From positions 1 through 9,242 of the forward strand of contig JAMOPP010000136.1 in NCBI GenBank assembly GCA_027064405.1: a stretch of DNA of 9,242 nucleotides. The letters are read 5' to 3'. The notes beneath the pieces are model-generated. The model worked only from the letters and a program-made list of their open reading frames with translations, was not told the DNA's origin and did no database searches. A program made the translations under genes and the position numbers. Source of the stretch: Desulfurellales bacterium. Its GTDB lineage: Bacteria > Campylobacterota_A > Desulfurellia > Desulfurellales > Hippeaceae. Shown here piece by piece: positions 5,665 through 9,242 of the stretch (within the stretch, counting starts at the first letter, position 1; the number at the start of each line of letters is the position of its first letter).

Positions 5665-6924
5665 ATGTTGTGGAGGTTATATATATGTAGATGCAGCTGT
5701 GGCCGTTTAGCGTGCACTGTTCTAATTTTTTTGTCGGTTGTTTTTTTGTATCAAAGCAGAGCTTTTGCTTCTTCCCTCAATGTAAGCACTCCTGCCAATG
5801 CTTCCATATATGGGTTTGTAGGTTACGAAGGTGGTTTTAGCACAAAATCATCTCCGAGCTTTTATAAAAGCAACACATCTTACAAGAAGTCATCTTTAAA
5901 AGGAAAAACAACATTTGATTCAATGGGTCAGGTTAGATTGGGGCTTAAATTCAATAGCAAAGATAGAAAGACCTTTGGGAATATAATGATGGACTCATTG
6001 CCAAATTATGATTTTAAACTCAAACTTGCCTATGTTAAACACAATATTGGTAAACATTTTTCTGTTGTAGTCGGTAGAGATTGGTCATTGGTAAACCAAA
6101 GATACTTTCGCTTTTCATCTTTTATCTTTAAACCGTACGTTGCCGGATTCCAAGGGAGCAAAAGAACGATGCAGCTTACATTTAGGTATAATAGAAATTT
6201 TGGTAGCAATTTAGCTATTTTTTCTTTTGGCGTTGAGGATAGAGATTTAAAAAACGGTGTTATTGTTGGTAAAAATATAGGAGAAACAGGTAAAGAGATA
6301 GCTTCTGCCAACATACCTTCTTTTAGAAAGAGTGTGCCGGCATTTGTTGGGCAGATTCAATTGAAATTAAAAACAGATTTTGGAACACCCTCTACCGTTA
6401 TGGCATATTATGAAACTATGCCTTTATATCTCGAGTGCAAGGATAAAGAACGCAAGGAGACGGCATATCTATACAGCTTGGCGACTAAGTTGAATGTAGG
6501 AAGAGTAGCATTTATAGGTCAATATCTGCATACATTGGGAATGAGTGGAACCTCAGGTATAAGTGGTAATGCTCTAAAAACCTTTTCGTATATCTATGAA
6601 AATAATAGGGTGATAAAAAGAAAATCAGATGCCCTTGGTGCAGAAACCTATTTTACGCCTATGAATGGTGTTGGTTTGACTTTTGGGTATGTGAATTTAA
6701 AATTTTCAAACAAAAAAGCAGATAATGCCTATTTTTTAAAGAACGAAGTAAAAAATGTAAAAACACTATATATATCAGGTGTCTTTAGTTTAACAAAATG
6801 CACTAAGTTGTTCGTGATATGGGATAGAATAAAAACCAAATACGCAGTGGATAACAGTATGAACGGTGACTTTGAACAAGCAACAGGAAATCAAATATTT
6901 GTCGGTTATAGAATGTATTTTTAA
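5665..6924 (+). CDS. Porin-like outer-membrane beta-barrel protein with signal peptide
   Basis: I do not recognise the exact family. The 419-aa product has an N-terminal signal peptide: an Arg-rich start, a hydrophobic stretch at about 15-30, and cleavage after AFA at residue 35. The mature part alternates polar and hydrophobic residues with many aromatics (for example FGNIMMDSLPNYDFKLKLAYV, then FRFSSFIFKPYVAGFQG), as in transmembrane beta strands. The chain ends VGYRMYF; a C-terminal Phe is the Bam recognition signature. This fits an outer-membrane porin that lets solutes diffuse into the periplasm. The n-region is odd, with four Cys in 17 residues. ATG 5665 has no SD, while a strong SD (GGAGGT, 5672-5677) lies inside the frame, so the true start may differ. 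It stands alone, divergent from the trp operon. Confidence 0.75.
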   Translation: MLWRLYICRCSCGRLACTVLIFLSVVFLYQSRAFASSLNVSTPANASIYGFVGYEGGFSTKSSPSFYKSNTSYKKSSLKGKTTFDSMGQVRLGLKFNSKDRKTFGNIMMDSLPNYDFKLKLAYVKHNIGKHFSVVVGRDWSLVNQRYFRFSSFIFKPYVAGFQGSKRTMQLTFRYNRNFGSNLAIFSFGVEDRDLKNGVIVGKNIGETGKEIASANIPSFRKSVPAFVGQIQLKLKTDFGTPSTVMAYYETMPLYLECKDKERKETAYLYSLATKLNVGRVAFIGQYLHTLGMSGTSGISGNALKTFSYIYENNRVIKRKSDALGAETYFTPMNGVGLTFGYVNLKFSNKKADNAYFLKNEVKNVKTLYISGVFSLTKCTKLFVIWDRIKTKYAVDNSMNGDFEQATGNQIFVGYRMYF

Positions 6925-7178
6925 AGGATGTTGAAAATATAAATTAGGCTCAAGCAAGAAAATACGGGATTGTCCAAAACAGGAATAAATATGCTTTTAA
7001 AAAAGGTGATACATTTTTACTATGCGGAGTAATGTATATCCGAATTACAGTTGACGATAGATTAAGAAAAGTTGCTTTGAAAGATATAATACTCATTGTT
7101 TTCTCCCTTTCTTCTTTTTCTAATTGATTTGGGTGGTAAATATGTCTACGACTATCTACCACATATTTTGCCTTAAAC
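6925..7178. other. Intergenic stretch with no convincing gene
   Basis: Between the porin and glucosaminidase genes I see no recognisable gene and no strong terminator. Only very short frames occur. The one with an SD is a 48-codon minus-strand frame (7096-6950) with GGGAG 6 nt before its ATG, and its product resembles nothing known. An interlaced inverted repeat lies at 7133-7168. Confidence 0.5.
7133..7168. repeat. Interlaced inverted repeats upstream of the glucosaminidase promoter
   Basis: GTGGTA (7133-7138) is complementary to TACCAC (7157-7162), and AAATATGT (7138-7145) to ACATATTT (7161-7168). The arms alternate in order a-b-a'-b' and slightly overlap. They end 10 nt before the -35 box of the next gene, a position suiting a regulator-binding site, though chance in AT-rich DNA is possible. 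Confidence 0.35.
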
Positions 7179-7206
7179 TTGACATATCCTAAAATTTTAC
7201 TATATT
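7179..7206 (+). promoter_or_regulatory. Promoter of the glucosaminidase gene
   Basis: A consensus TTGACA (7179-7184) and TATATT (7201-7206) are spaced by 16 nt. The ATG at 7216 is only 9 nt beyond the -10 box, so the transcript should begin within a few nucleotides of the start codon, leaving no room for a Shine-Dalgarno sequence. Confidence 0.65.
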
Positions 7207-7215
7207 TGGTGGCGT

Positions 7216-8118
7216 ATGAGAAAAAAAAGACTTGTAATAAAACAGACAAACCCCTGGGGCGTTCTTCTTATTGTCCTATTCGCACTGGCTTTTTTAGTCG
7301 GTATAGCTTTATTGGCATTTTCCAAAACAATTCCTAAAAATGGTGTTAAATTTTCTTCGTATGACGGTTTCATATCTTATACCGTGCCGAATACGAAGTT
7401 ATTAAAACAACAGCTCAGGGTTTACGGATTGTGCTCAAATTATAGTGGCTCGGTTGAGCCGTATCTTTTAAAGAGTTTTCCAAAAGATTTTTTAAAATAT
7501 TCTGCAAGAGATAGAAAAAGGATGTTCATAGCTGCGATGCTTCCTATAGCGCTTGTGGTTAAGCAAAAATTTGATAAAGAGCATCAAATGATTTTAGAAA
7601 TAATCAAAAAAAAGAACAATGGTATTTCATTAGATAGAGATGAAAGAAATTTTTTGCAGGCAAGTATCAAAAAATATAAAACAGGTGATTTAAAAAAACT
7701 GTCAAGAAGAGTTGATAGCATACCGGTGAGCCTGCTTATCGCTCAAGCAGGTATAGAATCCGGATGGGGAAAATCAAGGTTTACCTATCGATACAATAAT
7801 ATCTATGGATTGCACAGAAGAAATAGAAAAACATATCAATCCATCGTCCAGCCTTTTAAAAGTTTATATGATGCCACTTTGGCATACTCTATGAACCTGA
7901 ATATATCCAATGCATATAAAAAATTCAGAGAGGTAAGATATTTAATGGGCAACAGTAAAAATCCGTACAAATTAGCGGAATATTTAACGATGTATTCAGT
8001 AAAGAGAGATAGGTATATAAGATTGGTTCAAAATATTATTTTATCAAATAAACTTACAAAATATGACCATTATTCCGTAAAACAAATGATTGCTTCAAAT
8101 CCTCATAATTTAGATTAA
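7216..8118 (+). CDS. Membrane-anchored Bax-family glucosaminidase
   Basis: This 300-aa protein is a probable peptidoglycan hydrolase of the Bax-like/mannosyl-glycoprotein endo-beta-N-acetylglucosaminidase family, cutting glycan strands in the periplasm. A basic N-terminus (MRKKRLVIKQ) precedes one membrane segment at about 14-36 and no cleavage site is evident, so it is likely anchored in the inner membrane facing the periplasm. A linker region follows (about 50-165). The catalytic domain begins at IPVSLLIAQAGIESGWGKSRF (169-189), where E181 is the expected catalytic acid, then NNIYGLH (194-200, matching NLFGI in relatives), PFKSLYDATLAYSMNLN, AYKKFREVR and LAEYLTMYSVKRDRYI. The order matches E. 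coli Bax. The precise biological role is unknown. Confidence 0.85.
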   Translation: MRKKRLVIKQTNPWGVLLIVLFALAFLVGIALLAFSKTIPKNGVKFSSYDGFISYTVPNTKLLKQQLRVYGLCSNYSGSVEPYLLKSFPKDFLKYSARDRKRMFIAAMLPIALVVKQKFDKEHQMILEIIKKKNNGISLDRDERNFLQASIKKYKTGDLKKLSRRVDSIPVSLLIAQAGIESGWGKSRFTYRYNNIYGLHRRNRKTYQSIVQPFKSLYDATLAYSMNLNISNAYKKFREVRYLMGNSKNPYKLAEYLTMYSVKRDRYIRLVQNIILSNKLTKYDHYSVKQMIASNPHNLD

Positions 8119-8150
8119 GGTTTAGACTTTATCGTTATTGTTCTTTTACA

Positions 8151-8207
8151 TTGACAAAATTAACAATGAATATATATTATTGTAAACAAAAGTTAATCTA
8201 AGGAGGT
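8151..8207 (+). promoter_or_regulatory. Promoter and strong ribosome binding site for the glutaredoxin gene
   Basis: A consensus TTGACA (8151-8156) is followed by TATTAT (8175-8180, 18-nt spacer) or TATATT (8173-8178, 16-nt spacer). A perfect SD, AAGGAGGT (8200-8207), lies 7 nt before the ATG. With near-consensus signals, the grx-ligase pair is probably well expressed independently of the glucosaminidase gene. I see no terminator in the 8119-8150 gap. Confidence 0.7.
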
Positions 8208-8214
8208 TTTACTT

Positions 8215-8484
8215 ATGAGCAGTAGCAATTCAAAAGAAACAAAAAGACAGCCTAAGGTTGTTGTATTCTCTACACCAAGCTGTCCATGGTGTACCAGGGT
8301 CAAAAATTATCTAAAACAACACAGAATACTATTCAAAAATGTTGATGTATCAAGGGATAGAAAAGCTGCAGAAGATATGGTAAGACGCACAGGTCAACAG
8401 GGAGTGCCTGTAGTTTTAATAGGTTCAAGAGCCATAGTGGGTTTTGATAAAAATAAAATAGACAGATACCTAAATATACATTAA
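8215..8484 (+). CDS. Glutaredoxin-family thiol-disulfide oxidoreductase (YruB/NrdH-like)
   Basis: A small cytoplasmic redox protein of 89 aa with a thioredoxin fold, expected to reduce protein disulfides or act as electron donor in stress responses. The active site is CPWC at 23-26, after the first strand VVVFSTPS. The cis-proline segment GVPVV is at 63-67, and VGFD (75-78) matches the glutathione/partner-binding face of glutaredoxins. The central DVSRDRKAAEDMVRRTGQQGVP is typical of the YruB-type family common in anaerobes. There is no signal peptide; a Ser-rich tail of about 12 residues precedes the fold. The gene has its own promoter and shares a transcript with the ligase 10 nt downstream; a functional link between them is not obvious. 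Confidence 0.9.
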   Translation: MSSSNSKETKRQPKVVVFSTPSCPWCTRVKNYLKQHRILFKNVDVSRDRKAAEDMVRRTGQQGVPVVLIGSRAIVGFDKNKIDRYLNIH

Positions 8485-8494
8485 GGAAGTGTAA

Positions 8495-9242
8495 ATGATA
8501 TACCAAGAAGAAATGGAAACTATGCCGAGAGAGGCGTTGGAATCTCTACAACTAAAACGACTTCAGAATACCGTGGAGAGAGTCTATAACCTTGTACCCT
8601 TTTACAAACAAAAGTTTGATGAAAAGAAAATAAAACCTGAAAACATAAAAAGTTTGGATGATTTAAAAAGACTGCCCTTTACGGTAAAGCAGGATTTGAG
8701 AGACAGTTATCCTTTTGGACTTTTTACTTTGCCAAAAGAGCAGATAGTCAGACTTCATGCATCAAGCGGTACAACAGGAAAACCAACCGTAGTAGGATAT
8801 TCAAGAAGAGACATAGAAACATGGTCTGAACTAATGGCGCGCTCACTTTCAACAGCAGGTGTTGCAAGAGGCGACATTATCCAAAATGCCTACGGATACG
8901 GACTGTTTACGGGTGGATTGGGTGCTCATTACGGCGGTGAAGCACTCGGCGCAGCGGTAATACCTATTTCCGGAGGAAATACGAAAAAACAGATTATGAT
9001 GATGAAGGATCTCGGTTCAACAGTTCTTACAGCAACCCCTTCTTATGTTTTATTTTTAGCAGAAACCCTCAGAGAAATGGGGGTAAAAAAGGAAGATTTA
9101 AAATTAAAAGCCGGCATTTTGGGTGGAGAACCCTGGAGCGAAGAGATGCGTACGGCAATTGAAGAAAAAATGAATATTTACGCAATAGACATATACGGTT
9201 TAAGTGAAATTATGGGTCCTGGTGTCGGCATAGAATGTAAAG
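8495..9242 (+). CDS. paaK: Phenylacetate-CoA ligase (PaaK-type), C-terminal part beyond the window
   Basis: This adenylate-forming enzyme activates phenylacetate or another aryl acid (for example indoleacetate) with ATP and CoA. The window holds 249 residues of a family of about 430-440, cut by the right edge. Motifs are the N-terminal Tyr-rich PFYKQKF, the ATP-binding loop HASSGTTGKPT (88-98), NAYGYGLFTGGLGAHYGGE (131-149), PSYVLFLAE (182-190), GGEPWSEEMR (210-219), and the adenylate motif DIYGLSEIMGPG (232-243). The start is ATG 8495, with SD AAGGAAG (8483-8489) overlapping the glutaredoxin stop. In anaerobes such ligases often accompany indolepyruvate ferredoxin oxidoreductase in aromatic amino acid turnover. 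Whether that holds here depends on genes beyond the edge, and substrate specificity cannot be read from sequence alone. Confidence 0.92.
   Translation, partial: MIYQEEMETMPREALESLQLKRLQNTVERVYNLVPFYKQKFDEKKIKPENIKSLDDLKRLPFTVKQDLRDSYPFGLFTLPKEQIVRLHASSGTTGKPTVVGYSRRDIETWSELMARSLSTAGVARGDIIQNAYGYGLFTGGLGAHYGGEALGAAVIPISGGNTKKQIMMMKDLGSTVLTATPSYVLFLAETLREMGVKKEDLKLKAGILGGEPWSEEMRTAIEEKMNIYAIDIYGLSEIMGPGVGIECK

Noticed and set aside
6030..6314. 94-codon minus-strand open frame inside the porin gene
   Set aside because: It is antisense to the porin frame, which is supported by its signal peptide and C-terminal signature; no SD or family is seen.
6950..7249. Full 99-codon minus-strand frame starting at 7249
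   Set aside because: Its first half overlaps the promoter and the first codons of the glucosaminidase gene; only the shorter frame from 7096 has an SD, and that is listed as a weak finding.

Overview
The window is AT-rich bacterial DNA from a Gram-negative organism: it carries an outer-membrane beta-barrel protein with a signal peptide and a C-terminal Phe. A complete set of single-function trp genes, a YruB-like glutaredoxin and a phenylacetate-CoA ligase are compatible with an AT-rich anaerobe or microaerophile such as Deferribacterota or the Hippea/Desulfurella group. That placement is inference from gene content only.

Left half, minus strand (about 1-5433): a tryptophan biosynthesis operon in the order trpL-trpE-trpG-trpD-trpC-trpF-trpB. 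TrpB runs off the left edge. The genes are tightly packed: trpE/trpG, trpG/trpD and trpD/trpC overlap, and trpF/trpB abut as TAA-ATG. The exception is a 108-nt trpC-trpF gap (to the likely trpF start) holding an inverted repeat and a Shine-Dalgarno (SD) sequence that fits no normal start. Ahead of trpE lies a strong sigma-70-type promoter, then an unannotated leader peptide with three consecutive Trp codons. After it come a mutually exclusive antiterminator/terminator pair and a second intrinsic terminator just before the trpE SD. This is a classical ribosome-mediated transcription attenuator with an unusual tandem terminator, and it is the most interesting part of the window.

Middle (5434-5664): a divergent intergenic region. 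On the plus strand it can fold into two perfect hairpins inside a short closing stem, with a few core bases recalling GEMM-I (cyclic-dinucleotide) riboswitches; this is tentative. The downstream porin-like gene has an odd translation start.

Right half, plus strand: the porin-like outer-membrane protein (5665-6924); a gene-poor stretch; a membrane-anchored Bax-family glucosaminidase (7216-8118) whose promoter predicts a leaderless mRNA; then a glutaredoxin (8215-8484) with its own promoter and perfect SD, followed 10 nt later by phenylacetate-CoA ligase, cut by the right edge. I see no tRNA, rRNA, CRISPR array, insertion sequence or phage gene.
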